Source of the DNA: Novosphingobium sp049354825 | GTDB taxonomy: Bacteria; Pseudomonadota; Alphaproteobacteria; Sphingomonadales; Sphingomonadaceae | Length of the DNA: 64,000 bases | Assembly: GCF_049354825.1 (NCBI RefSeq) | Contig: NZ_CP186480.1 | Location: forward strand, 372,001-436,000 | Direction: 5' to 3' | Shown here: positions 1 through 8,270 of the stretch, piece after piece | How positions within the stretch are numbered: the stretch's first letter is position 1 | How the letters are laid out: every line of letters begins with the position of its first letter | Position numbers and translations under genes: made by a program | The notes under the pieces: generated by a model | Databases searched by the model: none | The model's input: the letters and a program-made list of their open reading frames with translations, nothing else | Told to the model about the DNA's origin: nothing

Positions 1-55
1 CCGCGGACGGCAGGAACGCTGTGCCAAGAGCGGCGGCGGCGACATATCGGATCAT
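1..55 (-). CDS. N-terminal fragment of a secreted protein (cut by window edge)
   Basis: A leftward gene starts at ATG 53-55 and runs off the left edge after 18 codons. The visible residues (MIRYVAAAALGTAFLPSA) form a typical signal peptide: one Arg, then a hydrophobic Ala/Leu run. A purine-rich GGGGGGAAG ribosome binding site lies about 4 bases upstream, which supports the start. It lies downstream of the leftward helicase gene, 64 bases from its stop. Function cannot be judged from this fragment. Confidence 0.6.
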   Translation of the reverse strand, partial: MIRYVAAAALGTAFLPSA

Positions 56-119
56 GGTGCTTCCCCCCGGTTGCAGGACCGGCAGGCTGGCCCAAGCCAC
101 GCGCCGGTTCAAGCCCCTG

Positions 120-2423
120 TCAGGCCGGTTTGACGAAGCTGTCGATGACGCGCTTTATTCCGCTGCCCTCGAAATCGATCTCCAGCTTGTTGCCGTCCTG
201 CGCCTGGACGGTGCCGTAGCCGAACTTGTCGTGGAACACGCGCGCGCCGATGGCGATATCGCCGCGCGGCTTGGCGGCGAAGCTGGCGGCGCTGCGGGTC
301 GATTCGGCAATCCGCTTCGGTGCGGTGTCGAACGTCGTGGCCGCGGCGCGCTGCCAGCCGGGGCCGCGCGTCATGGTGCGGGCGGGTTGCACGCGGGCGA
401 CGTGGGCGAAGGGATCGCCGTGTTCGGAAAACTGCGCCCGCCACAGCGATGCGCCGCCGGTCATCGTTGTTTCCTGCGCCACGTGCGCCTCGGGCAACTC
501 GGCGATGAAGCGGCTGGGGATCGAGCTTGTCCACTGTCCGTAGATGCGCCGGTTGGCGGCGTGGATGATCGTGCAGCGCCGCCGCGCGCGGGTGATCGCG
601 ACATAGGCGAGGCGGCGTTCCTCCTCCAGGCTGGCCAGCCCGCCTTCGTCCATCGCGCGCTGGCTGGGAAAGACGCCTTCCTCCCACCCGGGCAGGAACA
701 CGCTGTCGAATTCCAGGCCCTTGGCGGCGTGGATGGTCATGATGGTGACCTTCTCGGCGTCGTCGGCGGCGTCGTTGTCCATCACCAGGCTGACATGCTC
801 GAGGAAATCGCCGAGCGTCTCGTACTCTTCCATCGCCCGAGCCAGTTCGGACAGGTTTTCCAGCCTGCCGGCGCTTTCGGCGCTGCGTTCGGCCTGCAGG
901 GCGGCGGTGTAACCGGATTCGTCGAGGATGGTGCGCGCCAGCTCCGCCGGCGAGGAAGCGGCCGCCAGTTCGCGCCAGCGCGCGAAGCTGCGCATCAGGC
1001 CCACCACGGTGTTGCGCGCGCGCGCCGGCAGTTCGTCGGTGTCGGCGATGTCGAGCGCGGCGGCGGCCAGCGGCAGGGTCTGCGCGCGGGCGTGGCGGTG
1101 CAGCTTTTCCAGCGCCTTGTCGCCCAGGCCGCGCTTGGGAGTATTCCAGATCCGTTCGAACGCCAGGTCGTCGGCAGGCTGGGCGACCACGCGCAAATAG
1201 GCGAGCGCATCGCGAATCTCGGCCCGTTCGTAAAAGCGAAAGCCGCCGACGATCTTGTAGCCGAGGCCGATCTGGATGAACCGGTCTTCGAACTCGCGGG
1301 TCTGGAACTGGGCGCGCACCAGGATCGCCATCGTGTTCAGGCTGGCGCCCTCGCGCTCGAGCCGCTCGATCTCCTCGCCGACGCGGCGCGCCTCCTCGGG
1401 CCCGTCCCAGACGCCGATCACGCGCACCTTGTCGCCGCCGTTCACCTCGGTCCACAGCGTCTTGCCAAGGCGTTCGGAATTGGTCGAGATAAGCCCCGAC
1501 GCAGCCGCCAGGATATCGGGCGTGGAGCGATAGTTCTGCTCCAGGCGGATGACCTTGGCGCCGGGAAAATCCTTTTCAAAGCGCAGGATATTGGCCACTT
1601 CTGCGCCGCGCCATGAATAGATCGACTGGTCGTCGTCGCCCACGACGCAGATGTTCTGGCGCCCTTGCGCGATCAGCCGCAGCCACAGGTACTGGACCTG
1701 GTTGGTGTCCTGGTATTCGTCCACCATCACGTACTTGAAACGCTGGCGGTATTGCTCGAGCACATCGGGGTGCTTGCGCAGCACGGTCAGCATGTGCAGC
1801 AGCAGGTCGCCGAAATCGCAGGCGTTCACCGCGCGCAGGCGGTCCTGGTACAGCGTGTAGAAATGCTGTCCCTTGCCGTTCGCGTAAGCCTCGTTCTCCA
1901 GCGCGTCGAGTTCGCCGGGCAGCAGGCCGCGGTTCTTCCAGCGATCGATCAGCCCGGCCAGTTGCCGCGCCGGCCAGCGCTTGTCGTCGATGCCTTCGGC
2001 CTGGATCAGCTGCTTGAGCAGGCGAAGCTGATCGTCGGTGTCTATGATGGTGTAGTTGGATTGCAGCCCGACCAGCTCGGCATGCCGGCGCAGCATCCGC
2101 GCAGCAATGGCGTGAAAGGTGCCCAGCCACGGCATCCCCTCCACAGCCGGGCCGATCAGCTTGCCGACCCGTTCGCGCATTTCGCGCGCGGCCTTGTTGG
2201 TAAAAGTGACGCACAGGATCTCGCTTGGCCAGGCAAGGCGCTGGCGCACCAGGTAGCCGAGCCGGGCGGTCAGCGCCGCGGTCTTGCCGGTGCCGGCGCC
2301 GGCCAGCATCAGCACCGGCCCCTCAGTGGCGAGCACGGCTTCGCGCTGCGGCGGATTGAGCCGGGCCAGCAGCGGATCGTCCCCGGTCAGCGGGCCGGCG
2401 GAAGGAGGAGCGGGAAGCGTCAT
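120..2423 (-). CDS. uvrD: ATP-dependent DNA helicase UvrD/PcrA
   Basis: Superfamily 1A 3'-5' DNA helicase used in nucleotide excision and mismatch repair. The 767-residue protein has the Walker A motif AGAGTGKT at 41-48, the Walker B/DEYQD motif near 235, the GDDDQSIYSWRG motif soon after, and motif VI-like AYVAITRARR. The C-terminal segment (GARVFHDKFGYGTV...) is the Tudor-like domain that PcrA/UvrD proteins use to bind RNA polymerase. Length matches the family. The frame stays open upstream of the chosen ATG, but MTLPAPPSAG is the first ATG followed by family-like sequence. No partner gene is obvious. The uvrD versus pcrA name is a convention. Confidence 0.95.
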   Translation of the reverse strand: MTLPAPPSAGPLTGDDPLLARLNPPQREAVLATEGPVLMLAGAGTGKTAALTARLGYLVRQRLAWPSEILCVTFTNKAAREMRERVGKLIGPAVEGMPWLGTFHAIAARMLRRHAELVGLQSNYTIIDTDDQLRLLKQLIQAEGIDDKRWPARQLAGLIDRWKNRGLLPGELDALENEAYANGKGQHFYTLYQDRLRAVNACDFGDLLLHMLTVLRKHPDVLEQYRQRFKYVMVDEYQDTNQVQYLWLRLIAQGRQNICVVGDDDQSIYSWRGAEVANILRFEKDFPGAKVIRLEQNYRSTPDILAAASGLISTNSERLGKTLWTEVNGGDKVRVIGVWDGPEEARRVGEEIERLEREGASLNTMAILVRAQFQTREFEDRFIQIGLGYKIVGGFRFYERAEIRDALAYLRVVAQPADDLAFERIWNTPKRGLGDKALEKLHRHARAQTLPLAAAALDIADTDELPARARNTVVGLMRSFARWRELAAASSPAELARTILDESGYTAALQAERSAESAGRLENLSELARAMEEYETLGDFLEHVSLVMDNDAADDAEKVTIMTIHAAKGLEFDSVFLPGWEEGVFPSQRAMDEGGLASLEEERRLAYVAITRARRRCTIIHAANRRIYGQWTSSIPSRFIAELPEAHVAQETTMTGGASLWRAQFSEHGDPFAHVARVQPARTMTRGPGWQRAAATTFDTAPKRIAESTRSAASFAAKPRGDIAIGARVFHDKFGYGTVQAQDGNKLEIDFEGSGIKRVIDSFVKPA

Positions 2424-2547
2424 GGAGACTGGAACACCTAGGGAACGCCCTGTCGCCGCGCAAGGGCGGTTCGTCGCATGGAGGAACCTTGCCGCCGTTG
2501 AAACGTAAGTGCCGCACTGGCTAACGACCACCACATGGAGACAGAGA

Positions 2548-3207
2548 ATGCGCCATATCCTTCTTGCGGGCGCGGGGGTTCTCGCGGCGTTGACCGCCCC
2601 GGTCGCGCTTAATGCGCAGACCGCGGCTTCCAGCGTTACGACGTCCGATGGGCGGACCTATTCGCTGACCGCAGAACAGCAGGCGATGTTCAATTCCTGG
2701 ACCGCCGAACAGCGCGCCGCCTATGGCACGTGGCCCTATGACAACCAGGTCTATTACTGGTCGCTCCCGGCGGACCAGGCCGCCTATTACTGGACCCTCC
2801 AGCCCGATCAGCAGGCCGGTTACTGGGCGCTCACCGCCGACCAGCGCGGCATGATCTACAAGATGTCGCCCGAGCAGCGCGCCGCGGCCTGGCAGTCCGT
2901 GCAGGCCCAGCTTGCCGGCCAGACCCCGCCGACCCCGGCGAACCAGGCCAACCCCCCGGGCATGGGCATGCCGACCACCGGCGTTCCCAATCCGCAGGCC
3001 GCGGCGCAGTCCGTGCCGCCGGCGATGCCCGCCACCACGACGTACCAGGGCGGCCCCTACAAGGGCGCGCTGACCCCGCCGCCGGCCGATGCGATGGCAA
3101 AGACCTATCCGGTCTGCACCAGCAAGATGCAGGACAGCTGCCAGAACCGCGGTGAAGGCGGTGCCCCCGGCAAGAGCCGCGCGGTCAACACCTACAAGCC
3201 GCATTAA
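2548..3207 (+). CDS. Secreted protein with seven 11-residue Trp/Tyr/Gln repeats
   Basis: A 219-residue protein of unknown function. It opens with a signal peptide (MRHILLAGAG..., likely cleavage after LNAQ-type residues near 24). Residues 39-115 are seven gap-free 11-residue repeats, for example SLPADQAAYYW and TLQPDQQAGYW. The consensus is small/polar, Leu/Trp/Met, any, Ala/Pro, Asp/Glu, Gln, three variable, aromatic, aromatic/small. The rest is Pro/Ala/Gly-rich with two late Cys (VCTSKMQDSC) that could form a disulfide. The start is supported by GGAG 8 bases upstream. It is monocistronic and followed by a strong terminator. I do not recognise a named family; exported periplasmic or surface location is inferred. 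Confidence 0.8.
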   Translation: MRHILLAGAGVLAALTAPVALNAQTAASSVTTSDGRTYSLTAEQQAMFNSWTAEQRAAYGTWPYDNQVYYWSLPADQAAYYWTLQPDQQAGYWALTADQRGMIYKMSPEQRAAAWQSVQAQLAGQTPPTPANQANPPGMGMPTTGVPNPQAAAQSVPPAMPATTTYQGGPYKGALTPPPADAMAKTYPVCTSKMQDSCQNRGEGGAPGKSRAVNTYKPH

Positions 3208-3246
3208 GCCTTAGTCGCGGTCCGCGGACCAGGGCCGTGATCGAGA

Positions 3247-3277
3247 GGGCGCCGGGCAACCGGCGCCCTTTTCGTTT
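3247..3277 (+). terminator. Rho-independent terminator
   Basis: Perfect 9-bp stem GGGCGCCGG / CCGGCGCCC with a GCAA tetraloop, followed by TTTTCGTTT. It lies 40 bases after the repeat-protein gene and before the transporter gene. Confidence 0.9.
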
Positions 3278-3312
3278 GCGCGCGCGCGGCGCCCGCGCCA
3301 TCGAACGCGGTA

Positions 3313-4581
3313 ATGCAATCGACTGACAATCCGCTGCGCCGTCATGCCCGCGTCCTGGTTGCGGCGCTGACCGGGACCGCGGTCGAATTCTACGATTTCT
3401 ACGTCTTCGCGACCGCCACCGCGCTGGTGCTGGGGCCGCTGTTCTTTCCCGCCTCGTCGCCGCAGGCGCAGGCGATCAGCGCTTTCATGGTCTTCGGGCT
3501 GGCCTTCGTCGCCCGCCCGGTGGGGGCGATTGCGTTCGGCCATTTCGGCGACCGGGTCGGGCGCAAGGCCACGCTCGTGGCCTCGCTGCTGCTGATGGGC
3601 GCATCGACCGTCCTGATCGGGTTCCTGCCCAGCCATGCCGCGATCGGCTTCGCGGCCCCGTTGCTGCTGTGCATCCTTCGCTTCGGTCAGGGCTTCGGGC
3701 TGGGCGGTGAATGGGGCGGGGCGGCGCTGCTGACGGTGGAGAACGCGCCGCCGGGCTGGGCAGCGCGGTTCGGGGCGGCGCCGCAGCTGGGCGCGCCGAT
3801 CGGGTTCCTGTTCGCTAACGGGCTGTTCCTGCTGCTGGGCCTGACGCTCAGCGACGCGGCATTTCGCGATTGGGGCTGGCGGGTGCCGTTCATCGCCAGC
3901 GCGGTGCTGGTCGCGCTGGGGCTGTGGGTGCGGCTGCGCATCGGCGAAACGCGCGAATTCGCCGCCGCGCGCGATGCCGCACCGCCGCCGCGGGTACCGC
4001 TGGCGCGGCTGTTCGCCCGGCACGCCGGGGCGGTGCTGGCGGGCGCCGCGGGCGTCGTGGCGTGTTTCGCGATCTTCTACCTTGCCACCGCCTTCGCACT
4101 GTCGCGCGCGACCACGGCGCTGGGCTATTCGCGCGAACATTTCCTGGCCCTGCAACTGGGCGCTAACGTCTTCCTGGCACTGGGCATCGTCGTCGCCGCG
4201 ATCCGGGCCGATGCGACCAGCCCGCGCCGCGTGCTGGCCTGGGGTTCGGCTGCGACGGTGGTGCTTGGCCTCGTGTTCGGCACCGGGCTGGCGGGCGGCG
4301 CGATGGCGGCCTTCGCCACGTTGTCGGCGGCGCTGTTCGTGATGGGTTTCGTCTACGGTCCGCTGGGCGCCTGGCTGCCGACGCTGTTTCCGGTCGACGT
4401 GCGTTACACCGGGATATCGATCGCCTTCAACACGGGCGGCATCGTGGGCGGGGCGGTGACGCCGCTGGCGGCGCAGGCGCTTAGCGAAGCGGGCCATGCC
4501 GGCGCCATCGGCGGCATCCTGTCGGCAGCCGGGCTGCTGACGCTGCTCGGCGTTACGCTGGCAAGACCCGCAGCAAGGTGA
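3313..4581 (+). CDS. MFS transporter, metabolite:H+ symporter (MHS) type
   Basis: A 422-residue inner membrane transporter of the major facilitator superfamily. The signature loop 2-3 motif GHFGDRVGRK is at 76-85, and the MHS-type motif GTAVEFYDFYVF (about 21-32) and FGQGFGLGGEW (125-135) match proline/betaine, alpha-ketoglutarate and shikimate symporters (ProP, KgtP, ShiA). About 12 hydrophobic segments are visible. The substrate cannot be told from sequence. The gene stands alone on this strand, and its last 29 bases overlap the 3' end of convergent rsmD. No clear Shine-Dalgarno sequence precedes the ATG. Confidence 0.88.
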   Translation: MQSTDNPLRRHARVLVAALTGTAVEFYDFYVFATATALVLGPLFFPASSPQAQAISAFMVFGLAFVARPVGAIAFGHFGDRVGRKATLVASLLLMGASTVLIGFLPSHAAIGFAAPLLLCILRFGQGFGLGGEWGGAALLTVENAPPGWAARFGAAPQLGAPIGFLFANGLFLLLGLTLSDAAFRDWGWRVPFIASAVLVALGLWVRLRIGETREFAAARDAAPPPRVPLARLFARHAGAVLAGAAGVVACFAIFYLATAFALSRATTALGYSREHFLALQLGANVFLALGIVVAAIRADATSPRRVLAWGSAATVVLGLVFGTGLAGGAMAAFATLSAALFVMGFVYGPLGAWLPTLFPVDVRYTGISIAFNTGGIVGGAVTPLAAQALSEAGHAGAIGGILSAAGLLTLLGVTLARPAAR

Positions 4582-5131
4582 TCCGCGCCGGGCCGACCCG
4601 GCGCTCGCTCTCGACCGCCAGCCCGCGCACGGTGGCAGGCTCGTCCGCCGCCGTTTCAAGGCTTATCCAGGTCTGCGGCGCGACCCAGCCGAGCCGCTGC
4701 AGCTTGTCCAGCGCCACCGCGCCTGCGCCCGTGCCGTAAGGCGGATCGAGCAGCACCAGGTCCAGCGGCGCCCTGGCCGGCCCCATCGCCAGGACCGACG
4801 CCGGGCTGACCGTGCAGCGCGCCTGCGCGTGCAGGGCGGCGATATTGGCACGCAGCGCGCGGATCGCGGCGGCATCGTTTTCAACGAACAGGCAGGTCGC
4901 CGCGCCGCGCGACAGCGCTTCCAGCCCGAGCGCGCCGGACCCTGCAAACAGGTCCGCGACGGCAAGATCCTCGAAACTTCCGAGCCGGCTCGCCAGCATG
5001 GAAAACAGCGTCTCGCGCACGCGGTCTGCGGTCGGGCGCGTGCCCTCGCCGGCGGGGACCGCCAGCTTGCGCCCGCGCCATTCGCCGGCGACGATGCGGA
5101 CGCCGCCGGGTTTTGCCGGGGGCGCCTTCAT
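4553..5131 (-). CDS. rsmD: 16S rRNA (guanine-966 N2)-methyltransferase RsmD
   Basis: Rossmann-fold SAM methyltransferase that modifies G966 in the small-subunit rRNA. The SAM-binding motif DLFAGSGALGLEAL is at 60-73 and the catalytic DPPYG motif at 129-133. The N-terminal VRIVAGEWRGRKL and RPTADRVRETLFSML segments are family signatures. The 192-residue length is typical. The start codon overlaps the stop of rluB by 4 bases (ATGA), so the two rRNA-modifying enzymes are probably translationally coupled. The 3' end overlaps the convergent transporter gene. Confidence 0.95.
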   Translation of the reverse strand: MKAPPAKPGGVRIVAGEWRGRKLAVPAGEGTRPTADRVRETLFSMLASRLGSFEDLAVADLFAGSGALGLEALSRGAATCLFVENDAAAIRALRANIAALHAQARCTVSPASVLAMGPARAPLDLVLLDPPYGTGAGAVALDKLQRLGWVAPQTWISLETAADEPATVRGLAVESERRVGPARITLLRVLPA

Positions 5132-5907
5132 TCCGGGGTCTTGAGCGCCTTGCGAAAGCGCTCGACCTCTTTCTGGGGGATCTCGGCGGTGGCGCCGCGC
5201 GGCAGGTCGCCCAGCCGGAACGGCCCGTAGGCCAGCCGCAGCAAGCGGCTGACCTCAAGCCCCAGGTGCTCCAGAACGCGGCGTACTTCGCGGTTCTTGC
5301 CCTCGGTCAGGGTCAGTTCGATCCACTGGTTGCGGCCGGTCCGACGCTCCATGTTGGCGTCGATCGGGCCATAGCGCATGCCCTCGATCTCGATCCCGTC
5401 CATCAGGTCTTCGAGTTGGGACTGGGTGACGTCGCCATACGTGCGCGCGCGGTACGTGCGCGGGATGCCGCTGGACGGCAGCTCCATCGCGCGCTTGAGG
5501 CCGCCGTCGTTCGTCATCAGCAGCAGCCCTTCGGTATTGAGGTCGAGGCGGCCCACCGGCATCATCCGGGGCGTTCCCCTGGGCAGGGCATTGCGCAGCG
5601 CGGTGTAGATCGTTGGCCGCCCGGCGGGATCGCGCTCTGCCGTGATCAGGCCGGAAGGCTTGTGAAAGGCGAACAGGCGCGGCGGCTCGGCCGCCTTCAC
5701 CAGCTTGCCGTCGACGCTGACGCCCGACAGGTTCTTGAGCACGGTGGCGGGCGTTGTCAGCACGACATCGCCGATTTTTACGCGGCCGTCGGCGATCATG
5801 CGCTCGACCTCGCGGCGGCTGGCGATGCCGGCGCGGGCAAGCAGCTTGGCGATGCGCTCACCCTCGCGCTTGGGTTCGGGGTGCCAGGGTTCCTCGGACT
5901 TGGTCAT
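5128..5907 (-). CDS. rluB: rRNA pseudouridine synthase RluB/RsuA family
   Basis: Converts a uridine in rRNA to pseudouridine. An S4 RNA-binding domain covers about 18-65 (ERIAKLLARAGIASRREVERMI), followed by the catalytic domain with GRLDLNTEGLLL at 119-130. Asp122 is the expected catalytic residue. The 259-residue length and NREVRRVLEHLG motif fit RluB (23S U2605) better than RluE or RsuA, though this assignment is by general resemblance. It is upstream of and overlaps rsmD. Confidence 0.9.
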   Translation of the reverse strand: MTKSEEPWHPEPKREGERIAKLLARAGIASRREVERMIADGRVKIGDVVLTTPATVLKNLSGVSVDGKLVKAAEPPRLFAFHKPSGLITAERDPAGRPTIYTALRNALPRGTPRMMPVGRLDLNTEGLLLMTNDGGLKRAMELPSSGIPRTYRARTYGDVTQSQLEDLMDGIEIEGMRYGPIDANMERRTGRNQWIELTLTEGKNREVRRVLEHLGLEVSRLLRLAYGPFRLGDLPRGATAEIPQKEVERFRKALKTPE

Positions 5908-5946
5908 GGCCGCCGCTCTAGGAGCGCGGGCGCTGGCTTGCCAGCG

Positions 5947-6423
5947 CTACTTCCGCGGCGTCGCCACGCAGGCCCTCAGCGCCGCGGCAGCCTCCTTTGC
6001 GCCGGTCAGCGGAAAGGCGATCGTTTCGGTCACGCCCAGCGCCATGACGGCAAGGGTGTCGGTATTGGCAGCGGCCTTCAGCAGCCGGTCGTCCGGCGCC
6101 TCGAGCAGGAGCCCCGGCGATGCCGGATCGCCCGCGGCGACCATGTGGACCGGGTAGATCTTGTCGTCCCAGCCGACGATGGCGGTGTAAGCGTAACCGG
6201 CCTCGACCTTGGCGCCGGGCAGGACGAAGATCACCCGGCTTTCCTGTTTGTCGGACAGCTGGATCATCACCGCCGGGCCGCTTTCCGCGCCGAGCGGGCG
6301 AAGCATCGCGCAGCCGCCGCCGATCGGGCCGACCTTCCAGCCCGCGACGGCTTGCTGCTGCGCGGACGCGGGCGTCGCTGCCGCGGCAAGCGCGGCTATC
6401 GCGGCGAACGTTGCGACGCGCAT
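5947..6423 (-). CDS. Secreted protein, paralogue of the upstream gene
   Basis: A 158-residue exported protein of unknown function. The signal peptide MRVATFAAIAALAAAATPASA ends in a clear AxA site at residue 21. The mature part has an early GGGCAMLR motif and a late LRACVAT motif, so two Cys may form a disulfide joining the two ends. The upstream gene has the same plan (GACVMRR ... LRRCTAAL), suggesting an old tandem duplication. Its start shares one base with the previous stop (TGATG), so the two are coupled. A distant link to two-Cys periplasmic families such as IalB is possible but not shown. Confidence 0.7.
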   Translation of the reverse strand: MRVATFAAIAALAAAATPASAQQQAVAGWKVGPIGGGCAMLRPLGAESGPAVMIQLSDKQESRVIFVLPGAKVEAGYAYTAIVGWDDKIYPVHMVAAGDPASPGLLLEAPDDRLLKAAANTDTLAVMALGVTETIAFPLTGAKEAAAALRACVATPRK

Positions 6424-6983
6424 CAGTTGGCCCCCTTGGGTTGCTTGGCGGCCAGGGCGGCAGTGCACCGGCGTAGTGCGGCGATCGCCGCTGGCGCGCC
6501 GCTCATGTCCAGGAAGCCTTCGGTGCTCGGCTTGTCGTCGATGGCCAGGATCAAGTGCTCGTACGACCCCATCAGGTCGATGAAGTTGCGACTGATCTCG
6601 GCTTCGAGCGCCGGCCTGCCCTGCAAGGTTACCGGCTGCGCACCCAGCGTCCACAGCAGGCTGTCGATCGAATCATGGCTCTCGGTGATATAGGCCTTGG
6701 CGCGGTTCGCCAGCATGGTCGTGTAGTTCGCGTCGGTGAAGCCGTAGCGTAGCGGACCAGGCGCGGCGGTCATGCCCGGCAGGCCGGAAACGGAAACGCT
6801 GCCATGATGATCCGGGGTCTCGATCACCTGCAGCATGGCCTCGGTTCCGGCCGCCCGGCGCATCACGCAGGCGCCCTGGTTGAACTCGGTAACGGTCCAG
6901 GCCTTGTCCTTCGACCACTCCCTTGCGCCGGCCGGCGCGGCTGCGGTCAGCGCCAGCATGGCGGCGCCCATCAGATATCGCAT
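6423..6983 (-). CDS. Secreted protein, first of a tandem pair
   Basis: A 186-residue exported protein of unknown function. The signal peptide is MRYLMGAAMLALTAAAPAGA. The mature protein carries GACVMRR about 20 residues after the cleavage site and LRRCTAAL near the C-terminus, matching the layout of the next gene. The start at ATG 6981-6983 is chosen because the longer frame upstream is Arg/Pro-rich non-coding-like sequence. It lies 67 bases downstream of the Rieske oxygenase gene on the same strand and may be cotranscribed with it. Confidence 0.7.
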   Translation of the reverse strand: MRYLMGAAMLALTAAAPAGAREWSKDKAWTVTEFNQGACVMRRAAGTEAMLQVIETPDHHGSVSVSGLPGMTAAPGPLRYGFTDANYTTMLANRAKAYITESHDSIDSLLWTLGAQPVTLQGRPALEAEISRNFIDLMGSYEHLILAIDDKPSTEGFLDMSGAPAAIAALRRCTAALAAKQPKGAN

Positions 6984-7050
6984 CGCTGTCAGTATCCCCC
7001 CTGCAAGCGCGAACGGCGCCAGTGTGCCGCGCGCAAGCGCCGCTTGCAAG

Positions 7051-8202
7051 TCAGCGGGAAAGCTCGTCCTTGAGAATGGCGTGGAACTGCGCGATGCCGG
7101 TTTCCAGCGTGCCCAGCGTGATCGCCTCCAAGGCGCCCGATTCCAGTCCCTGTTGGCCCAGCGCCGCGGCACGGAAATCCTCGCCGGCGAAAACCCCGCC
7201 GTCGAGCAGGTCCCAGCTGCGCTGCCAGTGATCCTGGGCCTTTTCGCTCGTCGGGGCCGCGGGGATGAGCATGAAATCTTCCACCAACGTGCGCCCGGGC
7301 CCCCGCGGCATCAGCGTCATCACGTTGACGTAATCGGGGCTGGCGATGATCACCGTGCCGGGCAGCAGCTGATAGGCGAACGTGGCCGCGGTGCGCAGCG
7401 CCGCCATGTCGCCCAAGTCGGCCGCGTCCATGTCGGCGGCGCGGCCGACCAGGCTGCGCTGGTGCGGGCCGACCCGGTCCGCCACCGTCACGCCGTCCTT
7501 GAAGAACGGCGCGATCGTGCCGGCGTGCAGCCGCATGACGTGGTAGCTTTCCAGGAACGCGTCCATGATCAGCTTCCAGTTCGCCGCCACGTCGTGCGTG
7601 CGCCGCGCGAACAGGTGGTGATCGCCCAGTCCGAAGGCGTCGAAATCCGCGCCCAGCGCCTGCGCATCGGTGAAGTCGGCGTCGGCGGCAGGGGCGAACC
7701 AGATCAGCCCGCCGGCCTCGAGGCTGGGCAGTTCCATCAGCCCGAACAGGCCCTTGTCCAGGCCGGGAAACGTCTCTGGCCGGGGCAGCGCCAGCAGCCG
7801 CCCGTCCAGCGCGTAGGTCCAGGCGTGATAGGGACATGTCAGACGCTTGGCACAAAGGACGCCCTCGTCCTCGACTAGGCGTGTGCCGCGGTGGCGGCAG
7901 ACGTTGAGGAACACGCGCGCGCGGCCGTCCCCGCCGCGCGCCAGCAGCAAGTGGCGCCCGGTGGCGTCGTGCGCCACCGCCATGTTCGGCTGCGGCAGCA
8001 GCGCGGACGGCGCCAACACTTGCGGCCGCACGTCGAACAGCCGCGCTTTCTCGCGCGCCCACTGTTCGTCCGAGGTATAAAGCGCGGCGGCAACGGTCGT
8101 CACCGCGCCGGTCGCGGCGTCGCCATTGCCCGCCAGGGCGCGGGCCAGCGCGCGTTGCCCCGGCGTCGGCATGCGGCGATCGGATGTGGTCAGCTCTCCC
8201 AT
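7051..8202 (-). CDS. Rieske aromatic ring-hydroxylating oxygenase, alpha subunit
   Basis: Non-haem iron oxygenase of the ring-hydroxylating dioxygenase alpha-subunit class. The Rieske [2Fe-2S] ligands are visible as CRH (C102, H104) and CPYH (C123, H126). The mononuclear iron site follows the bridging Asp in NWKLIMDAFLESYHVMRLH, with H221 and H226 as ligands. No beta subunit, ferredoxin or reductase gene is adjacent, so it may use shared partners. Possible substrates include aromatic acids or quaternary amines; the sequence does not decide. The start is uncertain: ATG 8200-8202 is used, but ATG 8212-8214 and 8170-8172 are also in frame without strong ribosome sites. Confidence 0.85.
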   Translation of the reverse strand: MGELTTSDRRMPTPGQRALARALAGNGDAATGAVTTVAAALYTSDEQWAREKARLFDVRPQVLAPSALLPQPNMAVAHDATGRHLLLARGGDGRARVFLNVCRHRGTRLVEDEGVLCAKRLTCPYHAWTYALDGRLLALPRPETFPGLDKGLFGLMELPSLEAGGLIWFAPAADADFTDAQALGADFDAFGLGDHHLFARRTHDVAANWKLIMDAFLESYHVMRLHAGTIAPFFKDGVTVADRVGPHQRSLVGRAADMDAADLGDMAALRTAATFAYQLLPGTVIIASPDYVNVMTLMPRGPGRTLVEDFMLIPAAPTSEKAQDHWQRSWDLLDGGVFAGEDFRAAALGQQGLESGALEAITLGTLETGIAQFHAILKDELSR

Positions 8203-8270
8203 GGGCCTAGCCATAGCGCAATTCGGCGCTAGTCTCGCGGCAGAAAAATTCACGGGGAGATCACCAGCAC

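Noticed and set aside
21..1616. A 531-codon open frame antisense to the UvrD helicase gene
   Set aside because: It mirrors the helicase codons and shows no family motif; it is a GC-driven shadow.
5947..6983. Invasion-associated locus B (IalB) assignment for the tandem secreted proteins
   Set aside because: The two-Cys layout is suggestive but I see no diagnostic IalB motif, so they are left unnamed.
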